A stretch of DNA of 5,552 bases from JALHQU01 sp043745295 (GTDB taxonomy: Bacteria; Planctomycetota; Planctomycetia; Gemmatales; Gemmataceae), in contig JAYTTN010000409.1 of NCBI GenBank assembly GCA_043745295.1, forward strand, positions 1 to 5,552, read 5' to 3'. The position numbers and the translations under genes were made by a program. The notes under the pieces were generated by a model, which was not told where the DNA came from, did not search any database, and was given only the letters and a program-made list of their open reading frames with translations. Of the stretch, positions 1-5,515 are shown piece by piece (position 1 is the first letter of the stretch; each line of letters begins with the position of its first letter).

Positions 1-960
1 GTAGTGGTACGGGTGATCGCCGCCGGTCTTGTCCCACTGCTCCTTGTTCTTCTGCCATGTCGGGTACAGCTCCTCCGCCGCCTTGTCCACCAGCACGTCC
101 GTCCGCACGGCCTTCACGGTGCCCTTGAACTCCGGCACGTCGTTCATCGCCAGCTGCGCCTTCTGGATGACCGCCATCGGCCCCGTCGCCGGCTTCGACA
201 TGTTCTGCCCCATGACGGCGATGACGAACGGCAGCTTCGGGACAGCGAGATCCTTTCGCACGTCGCGGATGAAGTGGGCCATGTTCGACTCGTACTCCTT
301 CTCGATGCCGCCGTACTGGTCGTTCCACCCCTGGAACCAGACGAACCCGGCCAGTTGCAGTTCCTTGCCTTTCAGCGGCGGAAACAGCGTGCCGGCGTTG
401 GTCATCGCGTCCGTCACCTCCGCCATCATGTTGCGGTACGACAGGCCGTAGGGCTTGGCGATGTCGGCCATCGTCGGCAGCGGGTCGGTCTTCTTGTTCT
501 TCTCGTTGTTCGTGGTCACGCGGTCATGGGCCTGCTTCAGTTCCTTCTCCAGCACGTCGGCGGGCGGCAGCTTGGCCGACGGCGGGCGGAAGTTCTTCGC
601 CAGCGAGTGCCCGCCCCACGCCGCCTTCACCAGCACCACCGGCTCGTCGAAGTGGTTCCCCATCATGGTGCCGAACTCCAGTTCCATCCCGGTGCGGCCG
701 GGCGACCCGAAGCCGAGGGCGAGCGGCCCCTTGCGGTCGAGGTACTTGATGAACACGTCGTCGCGGACGATCCACTTGTCGTCCTTCCGCAGGTGGGCGA
801 AGGCGGCTTTCGTCTTGTCGTCGGCGGCCTGGAAGTCGAACAACTTGTCGGGCGCTTTGCCCTCCATGTTCGACTGGCCGGCGAGGACGAACACCTTCAC
901 CGGCTTGTCGGCGGCGGCCAGCGGCGCGGCGAGCAAGAGCAGCAGTGCGAGGCGGGGCAT
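1..960 (-). CDS. Secreted SASA-family esterase (sialate O-acetylesterase-like), 3' end outside window
   Basis: Probable carbohydrate acetylesterase of the SASA (DUF303, SGNH-hydrolase-like) family, which removes acyl groups from sugars. I translated it by hand: 320 residues are visible and the frame runs off the left edge without a stop. Residues 1-17 look like a signal peptide (hydrophobic LALLLLLAAPLAAA), so it is exported. The nucleophile block is VFVLAGQSNMEG with Ser30. Further family blocks are KAAWGGHSL (112-120) and GFVWFQGWND (205-214). The final visible residues, GDHPYHY (314-320), match the C-terminal Asp/His block that supplies the catalytic His. Most of the domain is therefore present and only the tail is missing. 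The ATG at 960-958 has a GGAGA 9 nt upstream (970-974). The sulfatase gene ends 39 bp upstream on the same strand, which suggests co-transcription and joint action on a sulfated, acylated glycan. The true substrate is unknown; sialic acid is only the family's name-giving case. Confidence 0.9.
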   Translation of the reverse strand, partial: MPRLALLLLLAAPLAAADKPVKVFVLAGQSNMEGKAPDKLFDFQAADDKTKAAFAHLRKDDKWIVRDDVFIKYLDRKGPLALGFGSPGRTGMELEFGTMMGNHFDEPVVLVKAAWGGHSLAKNFRPPSAKLPPADVLEKELKQAHDRVTTNNEKNKKTDPLPTMADIAKPYGLSYRNMMAEVTDAMTNAGTLFPPLKGKELQLAGFVWFQGWNDQYGGIEKEYESNMAHFIRDVRKDLAVPKLPFVIAVMGQNMSKPATGPMAVIQKAQLAMNDVPEFKGTVKAVRTDVLVDKAAEELYPTWQKNKEQWDKTGGDHPYHY

Positions 961-999
961 GAACGAGAGTCTCCGAGGCGAAAGGGGTTGGGGTGGGTG

Positions 1000-2682
1000 T
1001 CACTTCTTCTTCGGCGGGTTCACGGGCCACGGCGCGACGTGCGCCCGCTTCGCCCAGGTGTCGAACTTCGCGGTCAGTTCCTTCACCTTCTCCGGCATCT
1101 TCGCGGCGAGGTCGGTCGCCTCGACGCGGTCCTTCGAGATGTCATACAGCTCCCACGCGCCGCCGTGCTTGCCGACGAGCTTCCAGTCGCCGGCGCGGAC
1201 GGCCCGGTTGCCCTCGTGTTCCCAGAAGATCGCGTCGCGGTCCAGCGGCTTGTCGGCGAACGCCGGTCGCAGCGACTTCCCTTCCAGCGGTGTCGCGTCC
1301 TTCGGGTAGTTCGCACCGGACAACTCCACGCACGTCGCGGCGATGTCGATCAGGTGACCGGGTTGCGTCCGCAGCTCGCCCTTCGCGGCGATGCCCGTCG
1401 GCCAGTGGGCGACGAGCGGCGTGCTGATCCCGCCCTCGTGGACCCAGTGCTTGTACTCGCGGAACGGCGTGTTCGACACGTTCGCCCAGCCGCGGCCGTA
1501 GGCGACGTAGGTGTCGGCCGCGCCGGGCATCACCTTCGGCCCCATCCGCACCGGGAACCCGTCGCGGGTCTGCTTCGGCACGCTGCCGGCGGTGGCGAAC
1601 TCCTCCGGCTTCATCGCCGGGAACGTCGGCTTCTCCGGCCGGTCGATGTTCGGGTGGTCCTTGTTGCCGGCGCGGCCCTGCGGTTCGGCGCAGCCGCCGT
1701 TGTCTTGCAGGAAGAGGATGAGCGTGTTCTCGAACTGCCCGTTGCGCTTCAACTCCGCGACCAATTTGCCGATGCCCTGGTCCATGCGGTCCACCATCGC
1801 GGCGTACACCTCCATGCCCGCCGCCTCCCACTTCTTGTCGGCCACTTTGTCCCAGTCGCCGGCCTGCGGACTCATGCCTTGCTTCGGATCGACGAGACCC
1901 AGCTTCGCCGCCTTCTCGAACCGCGCCGTGCGGATCGGCTCGTACCCGGCGGCGTACTTGCCGGCGTATTTCTCGATGTCCGCCGGCAGCGCGTGCATGG
2001 GCCAGTGCGCGGCGGTGTACGCGACGTACAGGAAGAACGGCTTGGCCGCGTGGTCCTTGGCGTGGTCGCCGACGAACCGCACCGCGTGGTCCGAAATGGC
2101 GTCGGTGTAGTAGTACGTCGCGGGCTTGTAGTCCTTGTCGGCGTAGGGCGAAATCGTGGTGTCGTCGCGGACGAGCGACGACGGGTCGAAGAAGCTGCCG
2201 GCCCCGTGGATGGTGCCGTAGTAGCGGTCGAACCCGCGGCCGAGCGGCCAGTTGTCCTTCGGCCCGTCCTTGCCGGCGAAGCGGGTGACGTGCCATTTCC
2301 CCAGCGCGTAGTTCCGGTAGCCGGCCGGCTTCAGCACCTCGGCGATGGTGCGGCAGCTCGCGTTCAGGTTGCCGCGATAGCCGGGGAAGGCCGCGCCCTT
2401 GTCGTCCATCATGTGCCCGACGCCGGCCTGATGCGGGTACAGGCCCGTCAGCAGGCTGGCGCGCGTCGGGCAGCAGCGGGCGGTGTTGTAGAACTGCGCG
2501 AACCGCACCCCGCCGGCCGCCAGCGCGTCCAGGTTCGGCGTGGCGATCTCGCCGCCGTAGCAGCCGAGGTCCGAGAACCCCATGTCGTCGGACAGGATGA
2601 CGACGATGTTCGGCGGTTTCTCGGCGGCGAACGTCGTGCCGCCCGCCGCGACGGCCAGGAGAATGAACAGACAGCGGATCAC
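1000..2682 (-). CDS. Secreted sulfatase (arylsulfatase family, formylglycine type)
   Basis: Hydrolyses sulfate esters, probably on a polysaccharide, outside the cytoplasm. It has 560 residues, a normal length for the family. Residues 1-19 form a signal peptide (MIRCLFILLAVAAGGTTFA, cut before AEKPP). Metal-binding Asp32-Asp33 lie in ILSDDMG. Cys71 in CCPTRASLLTG is the C-x-P-x-R cysteine that a formylglycine-generating enzyme must oxidise. GKWH (128-131) supplies Lys and His, His226 is in YTAAHWP, Asp327-Asn328 are in LFLQDNGG, and Lys411 with HEGG (415-418) completes the pocket. The C-terminal subdomain runs from about 488 (RAVRAGDWKL) to a lysine-rich end. All key residues are present, so it should be active once matured. 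The start is GTG at 2682-2680: no ATG precedes the DDMG block and this start yields the signal peptide and a good ribosome site. The esterase gene follows after 39 bp. The substrate cannot be read from the sequence. Confidence 0.96.
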   Translation of the reverse strand: MIRCLFILLAVAAGGTTFAAEKPPNIVVILSDDMGFSDLGCYGGEIATPNLDALAAGGVRFAQFYNTARCCPTRASLLTGLYPHQAGVGHMMDDKGAAFPGYRGNLNASCRTIAEVLKPAGYRNYALGKWHVTRFAGKDGPKDNWPLGRGFDRYYGTIHGAGSFFDPSSLVRDDTTISPYADKDYKPATYYYTDAISDHAVRFVGDHAKDHAAKPFFLYVAYTAAHWPMHALPADIEKYAGKYAAGYEPIRTARFEKAAKLGLVDPKQGMSPQAGDWDKVADKKWEAAGMEVYAAMVDRMDQGIGKLVAELKRNGQFENTLILFLQDNGGCAEPQGRAGNKDHPNIDRPEKPTFPAMKPEEFATAGSVPKQTRDGFPVRMGPKVMPGAADTYVAYGRGWANVSNTPFREYKHWVHEGGISTPLVAHWPTGIAAKGELRTQPGHLIDIAATCVELSGANYPKDATPLEGKSLRPAFADKPLDRDAIFWEHEGNRAVRAGDWKLVGKHGGAWELYDISKDRVEATDLAAKMPEKVKELTAKFDTWAKRAHVAPWPVNPPKKK

Positions 2683-2689
2683 GGGGCGT

Positions 2690-2695
2690 ACCTCA
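2690..2695 (-). promoter_or_regulatory. Ribosome binding site supporting the sulfatase GTG start
   Basis: The minus strand reads TGAGGT here, with GAGG 8 nt before the GTG at 2682-2680. It supports the non-ATG start, because the next in-frame ATG (Met34) lies inside the metal-binding block. I see no convincing -35/-10 pair just upstream. Confidence 0.6.
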
Positions 2696-2787
2696 AACGC
2701 GGGGGAGAGGGCGGGCGGTCACGCCGGGAACTTGATACGCGAACCGGGAGGCGGTGCCCATTCGGCGTGGCCGGACGCGCTCTTCGT

Positions 2788-2823
2788 CTTCCACCTCTGC
2801 CCGTTGGGGGGAGGTCGGTTCGA
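2788..2823 (+). repeat. REP-like unit, degenerate copy
   Basis: It shares CTTCCACCTC, a G-rich run and GAGGTCGGTT with the units at 3001-3053 (minus) and 5463-5515 (plus). The first palindrome is imperfect (CCTCTGCCC against GGGGGGAGG), and the second hairpin of the other copies is lost after GGTT. It looks like a decayed or truncated member. Confidence 0.55.
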
Positions 2824-2896
2824 GCTGAAGGCAGTGGCGGGTGGATTGATCCATTCGACGCGACCCGAGGAATCGGCCGGGCGGAGCGGCCAACCC

Positions 2897-2915
2897 ACCT
2901 CCCCTCGACGAGGGG
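2897..2915. repeat. REP-like core, half copy
   Basis: The 19 bases ACCTCCCCTCGACGAGGGG are identical to 3026-3044, 129 bp away. Here the core is followed by TGAAG rather than AGGT, so the outer palindrome is incomplete and the large hairpin begins directly after it. Confidence 0.65.
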
Positions 2916-2919
2916 TGAA

Positions 2920-2988
2920 GTGCTCTGCTCGCTCCGCGAGCGGTCTGCGAGCACAAACCCAAGACCGCTCGCGGAGCGAGCAGAACAC
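2920..2988. repeat. Large perfect-stem hairpin (23 bp arms, 15 nt loop)
   Basis: Bases 2924-2946 are the exact reverse complement of 2962-2984. Beyond one mismatch (2923/2985) three more pairs form, so the arms span 2920-2946 and 2962-2988. The arms are GC-rich and nested: each contains the smaller palindrome CGCTC-CGC-GAGCG or its complement. The loop is 2947-2961. It would be a very stable RNA hairpin on either strand. No T-run follows on either side, so it is not a textbook intrinsic terminator, although it could still slow RNA polymerase or block exonucleases downstream of the thioredoxin-like gene. Confidence 0.85.
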
Positions 2989-3000
2989 GCCGGCGAAGAC

Positions 3001-3053
3001 TCCCCTCCCGGTCGCTGCGCGACCGACCTCCCCTCGACGAGGGGAGGTGGAAG
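3001..3053 (-). repeat. REP-like unit, complete two-hairpin copy
   Basis: Two adjacent palindromes are visible. ACCTCCCCT-CGACG-AGGGGAGGT (3026-3048) has 9 bp arms, or 11 bp arms around one central base if drawn as a cruciform. CGGTCGC-TGC-GCGACCG (3009-3025) has 7 bp arms. Read on the minus strand, the unit aligns closely along its length with 5463-5515 on the plus strand, and base changes in the second stem are paired (CGGTCGC/GCGACCG against CGGTTGC/GCAACCG). It begins 50 bp past the stop codon of the thioredoxin-like gene. Confidence 0.75.
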
Positions 3054-3102
3054 AATGGGCCTCCCCGCCGGCGTGTCGCGGGCCGACTCGGATTTCGTTC
3101 GT

Positions 3103-3951
3103 TCACTCCTTGGGCAGTGCGGCCAGTTTCTGCTGGGCGACCTCGGCGGCCTTGGCGGTCGGGGCGGCGCGGGCGGCCTTGGCGTAGCACGCGGCCGCTT
3201 CCTTCGGATTGCCCTGCCTCACCCAGGCGTCGGCCAGCGCGAGGTAAGCGTTCGCCGTCCGCTCGTCCAGTTCGGTCGTCGCGCCCGTCAGCTTGTCCGC
3301 GTCGTTCTTGATGCGGACGACGTAGAGCGCCGCCTCCCGGCTCTCGGCGGTGTCCGGGTGCGCCGCGATGAGCGCCTGGCACCGCTCCAGCGCGTCGCCG
3401 AACTTCTCCGACTGGTACGCCGTTTTCACGGCCGTCAACCGCTCCGTTGCGGACGGCATCGAGGCGACCGTCGGCGCGGCGGCCGGTGCCGGCTTCGCCA
3501 CCAGAGTCGTGTCCTTGGCGGGACCGCCCGGCAGCAGGGCGAGCGCCTTGTTCGCGTTCTCCCGGAACGGGCCGCCGTCCAGATAGCCGGCGAGGAAGGC
3601 GTACACCTTGCCGTCCGACCCGGCGATCACGGCGGTGGGGAACAGCGTGATCCTCATGCCGCGCACGAACTCGGCGTCGGTAGCGGCGTCCAACTTCACC
3701 GGGATGAACCGCTCGCCGATCAGCTTGGCCGATTCCGCTTCGGCGAACGTGCCCGCCTCCATCTTCAGGCAGTACACGCAGTTCGTCGTGCCCACGACGA
3801 TGAGCAGCGGCCGCTTCGTCTCGGCCGACTCCTTGCGGGCGGCGGCGTAGTCCGTCCGCCACCGGACGGGGTCGGCGGCGGCGGCCGGCGAGAGGACCGC
3901 GACCGCCAGGGCGAGGCCGGCGAGGTGGCGCGACGCGCGAGTCAGACTCAT
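3103..3951 (-). CDS. Secreted thioredoxin-fold protein with C-terminal TPR-like region
   Basis: Probable periplasmic thiol-disulfide protein of 282 residues. Residues 1-26 form a signal peptide (basic start, hydrophobic LAGLALAVAVLS, then an AAAA cleavage region). The thioredoxin-like domain spans about 30-140. It opens with WRTDYAAARKESAETKRPLL, typical of Thioredoxin_7-like proteins, has the redox motif C58-V-Y-C61 and carries the cis-proline Pro105 in TLFPT. A Pro/Ala linker lies at about 152-164. After it come two TPR-like helical pairs, around 172-200 (AYQSEKFGDALERCQALIAAHP) and 234-262 (NAYLALADAWVRQGNPKEAAACYAKA), which usually mediate protein contacts. I chose the ATG at 3951-3949 because it gives the signal peptide; the frame is open further upstream, but that stretch overlaps xerC. 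The ribosome site is weak. xerC ends 71 bp upstream. The partner and exact redox role are unknown. Confidence 0.9.
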   Translation of the reverse strand: MSLTRASRHLAGLALAVAVLSPAAAADPVRWRTDYAAARKESAETKRPLLIVVGTTNCVYCLKMEAGTFAEAESAKLIGERFIPVKLDAATDAEFVRGMRITLFPTAVIAGSDGKVYAFLAGYLDGGPFRENANKALALLPGGPAKDTTLVAKPAPAAAPTVASMPSATERLTAVKTAYQSEKFGDALERCQALIAAHPDTAESREAALYVVRIKNDADKLTGATTELDERTANAYLALADAWVRQGNPKEAAACYAKAARAAPTAKAAEVAQQKLAALPKE

Positions 3952-4022
3952 GGTCGAGTCTCGAAGAGGGGGAAAACTGCCGCCCATCCGTGCGGGAAGT
4001 GGCCCGATCCGTGGCGTGATCG

Positions 4023-4928
4023 CTACGCCCGCGGGTGGGCCTTGTGGTAGCTCTTCTGGAGCCGCGCCGTCGTGACGTGGGTGTACACCTGGGTCGTCGT
4101 CAGGCTCTTGTGGCCGAGCAATTCCTGCACCCCGCGGATGTCCGCGCCGTTGTCGAGCAGGTGCGTGGCGAAACTGTGCCGGAGCGTGTGCGGGGTGGTG
4201 CGGGGGTCGAGGCCGGCCTTCCGCAGGTACTTGACGAGCATCCGGCCGACGCTGCGAGTCGTCAGCCGGCCGCCGAGCTTGTTCAGGAACACCGCCGAAG
4301 TCGATTTGTTCGACCCGCTCAGCACGTCGGCCCGATCCGCCAGCCATGTGCGGAGCGCGGCGACGGCCTGATCGCCCAGCAGCGCGAGCCGTTCCTTCTT
4401 GCCCTTCCCGCGGACGGTGCAGATGCCGTCACCCAGGTCCAGGTCGTCTGTGTTCAGCCCGCACAACTCCGACACGCGCAGCCCGGCGGAGTACAGCACC
4501 TCGAGAAGGGCGCGATCGCGCCGGCCGAGTTTCGTGTGGGTCGAAGGCGCGGAGAGAAGCTTGCCGATGTCGTCGGCGGTCAGGAAGTGCGGCAGCTTCC
4601 TGTCCGGCCGGGGGCCGCGCAGCGCGTCGGCCGGGTTCGTGGCCAGCACCCCCTGGCGGCAGAGGAACTTGCCGAACGTCCGCACCGCCGCCAGCCGCCG
4701 GGCGACGGTCGCCTTGGCGTACTTCTTCTCGTGGAGGAACGCCACGAAGGCGCGGAGGGCGCGGGTCGTCCAGTCGCGCGGCTCGACGGCCGGCTTCTTG
4801 ACGTGGTCGCGCAGGAACGCCAGCGCCTGCGTCAAGTCTTCGCGGTAGGACTTCACCGTGTACGGGGAAGTCTGGCGTTCCAACCCGAGGTGGGAGAGGA
4901 ATTCGGCCAGCGTCTGTTCGAGGGTCAA
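4023..4928 (-). CDS. xerC: Tyrosine recombinase XerC
   Basis: Site-specific recombinase of 301 residues, the usual length for XerC, which with a XerD partner resolves chromosome dimers at dif. The N-terminal SAM-like core-binding domain covers about 1-105 (LAEFLSHLGLERQTSPYTVKSY). The catalytic domain covers about 115-301 with the full set of residues: Arg151 in SAGLRVSEL, Lys175 in VRGKGKKER, His247 and Arg250 in HTLRHSFATHLL, His273 in ELLGHKSL and nucleophile Tyr282 in TQVYTHV. The end YHKAHPRA resembles the XerC ending (YDxAHPRA) more than XerD. The start is TTG at 4928-4926: no ATG, GTG or TTG was seen in frame just upstream, and it leaves the short N-terminus expected for the family. 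I see no clear Shine-Dalgarno before it, so expression may be low or coupled to the gene 61 bp upstream. A dedicated mobile-element integrase is possible, but no other mobile genes are near. Confidence 0.93.
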   Translation of the reverse strand: MTLEQTLAEFLSHLGLERQTSPYTVKSYREDLTQALAFLRDHVKKPAVEPRDWTTRALRAFVAFLHEKKYAKATVARRLAAVRTFGKFLCRQGVLATNPADALRGPRPDRKLPHFLTADDIGKLLSAPSTHTKLGRRDRALLEVLYSAGLRVSELCGLNTDDLDLGDGICTVRGKGKKERLALLGDQAVAALRTWLADRADVLSGSNKSTSAVFLNKLGGRLTTRSVGRMLVKYLRKAGLDPRTTPHTLRHSFATHLLDNGADIRGVQELLGHKSLTTTQVYTHVTTARLQKSYHKAHPRA

Positions 4929-4989
4929 GGGCGTGTGGGGGAATGGAGGTCGGATCGCTCGGCCCCCGTCGGCCGGTCCCGTTCGCCCG

Positions 4990-5208
4990 TCACATCCTGG
5001 AGGGGATTCGGTCGCTCGCGTCGGCGGTGTGGGCTTGCTGCCGCGCCCGCTCGGTGAGGACCGCCGCGTCGAACCAGTTCAGCGACACCGACGGGTCGGC
5101 GGCCTTATCGCGCACCGAGTCGATCACCCGGTCCCGGCTGTCGTCGTCGTACACGAAGATGAACCGCTCCTCCCCTTTGATGAGAGCGAGAACGTTCAGG
5201 TCGTGCAT
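4990..5208 (-). CDS. Small conserved-looking protein of unknown function
   Basis: A 72-residue protein (starts MHDLNVLALIKGEERFIFVY, ends SDRIPSRM). It is acidic in the middle (YDDDSRDRVID), with an amphipathic stretch and the block SLNWFDAAVLTERARQQA near residues 42-59. It has no signal peptide or membrane segment, so it is probably cytoplasmic. From memory, similar short proteins with a KGEER(F/Y) block and a W(F/Y)DAAVL block occur in planctomycetes; I cannot name a function. The ATG at 5208-5206 is preceded by a strong GGAGG (5218-5222) with 9 nt spacing, which argues strongly for this start although the frame is open further upstream. It is the first gene before xerC, 61 bp away on the same strand, so the two may share a transcript. 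The alternation of strand-like and helix-like blocks suggests a small alpha/beta fold. This is inference. Confidence 0.8.
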   Translation of the reverse strand: MHDLNVLALIKGEERFIFVYDDDSRDRVIDSVRDKAADPSVSLNWFDAAVLTERARQQAHTADASDRIPSRM

Positions 5209-5217
5209 GGCGGCCGG

Positions 5218-5222
5218 CCTCC
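5218..5222 (-). promoter_or_regulatory. Strong Shine-Dalgarno fixing the start of the 72-residue gene
   Basis: The minus strand reads GGAGG, 9 nt before the ATG at 5208-5206. The open frame extends upstream to 5538 and passes through repeats, so this site decides in favour of the short protein. A small inverted repeat, CGATG-TAC-CATCG (5236-5248), lies just upstream in the leader. Confidence 0.7.
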
Positions 5223-5318
5223 GGGTCGGATTCGTCGATGTACCATCGGCGCGGCGCGGACGGCGGGTTGACAGAAACCCCGCTCGGAGTGCGAAGGATT
5301 GTTCGAGAGGCGACGGGT

Positions 5319-5404
5319 TGTGCCGATTGCAAAAAAGGGCCGTTTGTATGGATTGCAAAGGCGGCGTGTCGAACTTACAACCCGCGCCGTGTATAAACTG
5401 CAAC
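5319..5404. repeat. Three related TGT-N6-TGCAA units
   Basis: Units start at 5319 (TGTGCCGATTGCAAA), 5345 (TGTATGGATTGCAAA) and 5390 (TGTATAAACTGCAAC), offsets of 26 and 45 bp. GATTGCAAA is exact in the first two (5325-5333 and 5351-5359), and AACTGCAAC (5396-5404) is the third form. On the minus strand they read as TTGCARTNN followed by an ATACA-like stretch. They may be repeated protein-binding sites ahead of the small gene, or remnants of a coding sequence for repeated Cys-x-x-Cys motifs. I cannot decide between these from one sequence. Confidence 0.55.
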
Positions 5405-5419
5405 GGGACAGGTTGTAAG
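5374..5419. repeat. Symmetrical imperfect inverted repeat, 46 bp
   Basis: The outer arms CTTACAACC (5374-5382) and GGTTGTAAG (5411-5419) are exact complements. Inside are 4 unpaired bases on each side (CGCG and GACA), then a second stem CCGT (5387-5390) with ACGG (5403-5406), around the 12-base AT-rich loop GTATAAACTGCA. The layout 9-4-4-12-4-4-9 is exactly symmetrical in length. It could be an operator, a structured leader-RNA element or a recombination site. The right arm and the loop also hold the candidate promoter elements of the minus strand. Confidence 0.6.
5390..5418 (-). promoter_or_regulatory. Weak candidate promoter for the small gene and xerC
   Basis: On the minus strand TTACAA (5418-5413) and TATACA (5395-5390) are separated by exactly 17 bp. 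The -35-like box matches TTGACA at only 3 of 6 bases and the -10-like box matches TATAAT at 4 of 6. It lies in the least GC-rich stretch of the window, about 180 nt upstream of the ATG at 5208, and is embedded in the inverted repeat, so a bound protein could occlude it. Planctomycete promoters often differ from this consensus, so confidence is low. Confidence 0.25.
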
Positions 5420-5462
5420 CGAGCCTGGCGGCAGGCGTCGAGTTCCGGCGTTCGCGGGTTTG

Positions 5463-5515
5463 CCACCTCTCCCCGCTGGAGAGAGGTCGGTTGCGTAGCA
5501 ACCGGGTGAGGGGTC
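5463..5515 (+). repeat. REP-like unit, two-hairpin copy at right edge
   Basis: It aligns along its length with the minus-strand reading of 3001-3053. The first palindrome is CTCTCC-CCGCT-GGAGAG (5467-5483). The second is CGGTTGC-GTA-GCAACCG (5488-5504), followed by GGTGAGGGGTC. It therefore faces the opposite way to the complete copy 2.4 kb to the left. Confidence 0.75.

Larger units (their letters stand above)
2788..3053. repeat. Composite palindromic intergenic element (BIME-like: REP-like unit, large hairpin, inverted REP-like unit)
   Basis: This fills most of the 420 bp gap between the thioredoxin-like gene and the sulfatase (2683-3102), in which I find no gene. The outer ends are inverted copies of one unit: CTTCCACCTC at 2788-2797 on the plus strand and the same 10 bases at 3053-3044 on the minus strand. 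Each is followed by a G-rich stretch and GAGGTCGGT. Inside lie a further copy of the CCTCCCCTCGACGAGGGG core (2897-2915) and a large hairpin (2920-2988). The arrangement resembles bacterial interspersed mosaic elements built from REP units. No transposase or RAYT gene is in the window. It lies between two genes in the same direction, so it could attenuate transcription or stabilise an mRNA end. That role is inference. Confidence 0.7.

Noticed and set aside
455..1309. Plus-strand open frame of 284 codons
   Set aside because: Antisense to the esterase and sulfatase genes, with no motif and an S/R/A-rich composition typical of shadow frames.
2788..3053. CRISPR array
   Set aside because: The repeats are palindromic units in mixed orientation with irregular spacing, no uniform repeat-spacer pattern and no cas genes.
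2693..3862. Minus-strand open frame of 389 codons overlapping the thioredoxin-like gene
   Set aside because: Alternate frame of the thioredoxin-like gene continuing through the REP-like repeats. The translation is R/G/A-rich and matches nothing; the overlapping frame has the signal peptide and CVYC motif.
4..4050. Plus-strand open frame of 1348 codons across most of the window
   Set aside because: It runs antisense to four genes with clear families and motifs and crosses the palindromic gap. Its translation is low-complexity (rich in R, V, L, G, H) with no recognisable domain. GC-rich codons on the other strand rarely give stops in this frame, which explains the length.
3952..4347. Upstream extension of the thioredoxin-like frame by 132 codons
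   Set aside because: It would overlap xerC in another frame and bury the signal peptide inside the protein. The ATG at 3951-3949 gives a normal exported protein.
5268..5296. TTGACA at 5268-5273 as a plus-strand -35 box
   Set aside because: At 17-18 bp spacing the sequence is GCGAAG or CGAAGG, with no TATAAT-like box, and no supported plus-strand gene follows.
5374..5419. Integron attC site
   Set aside because: The outer arms end in GTT/AAC-like bases, but the flanking positions do not fit the RYYYAAC and GTTRRRY cores, and no cassette gene lies beside it.
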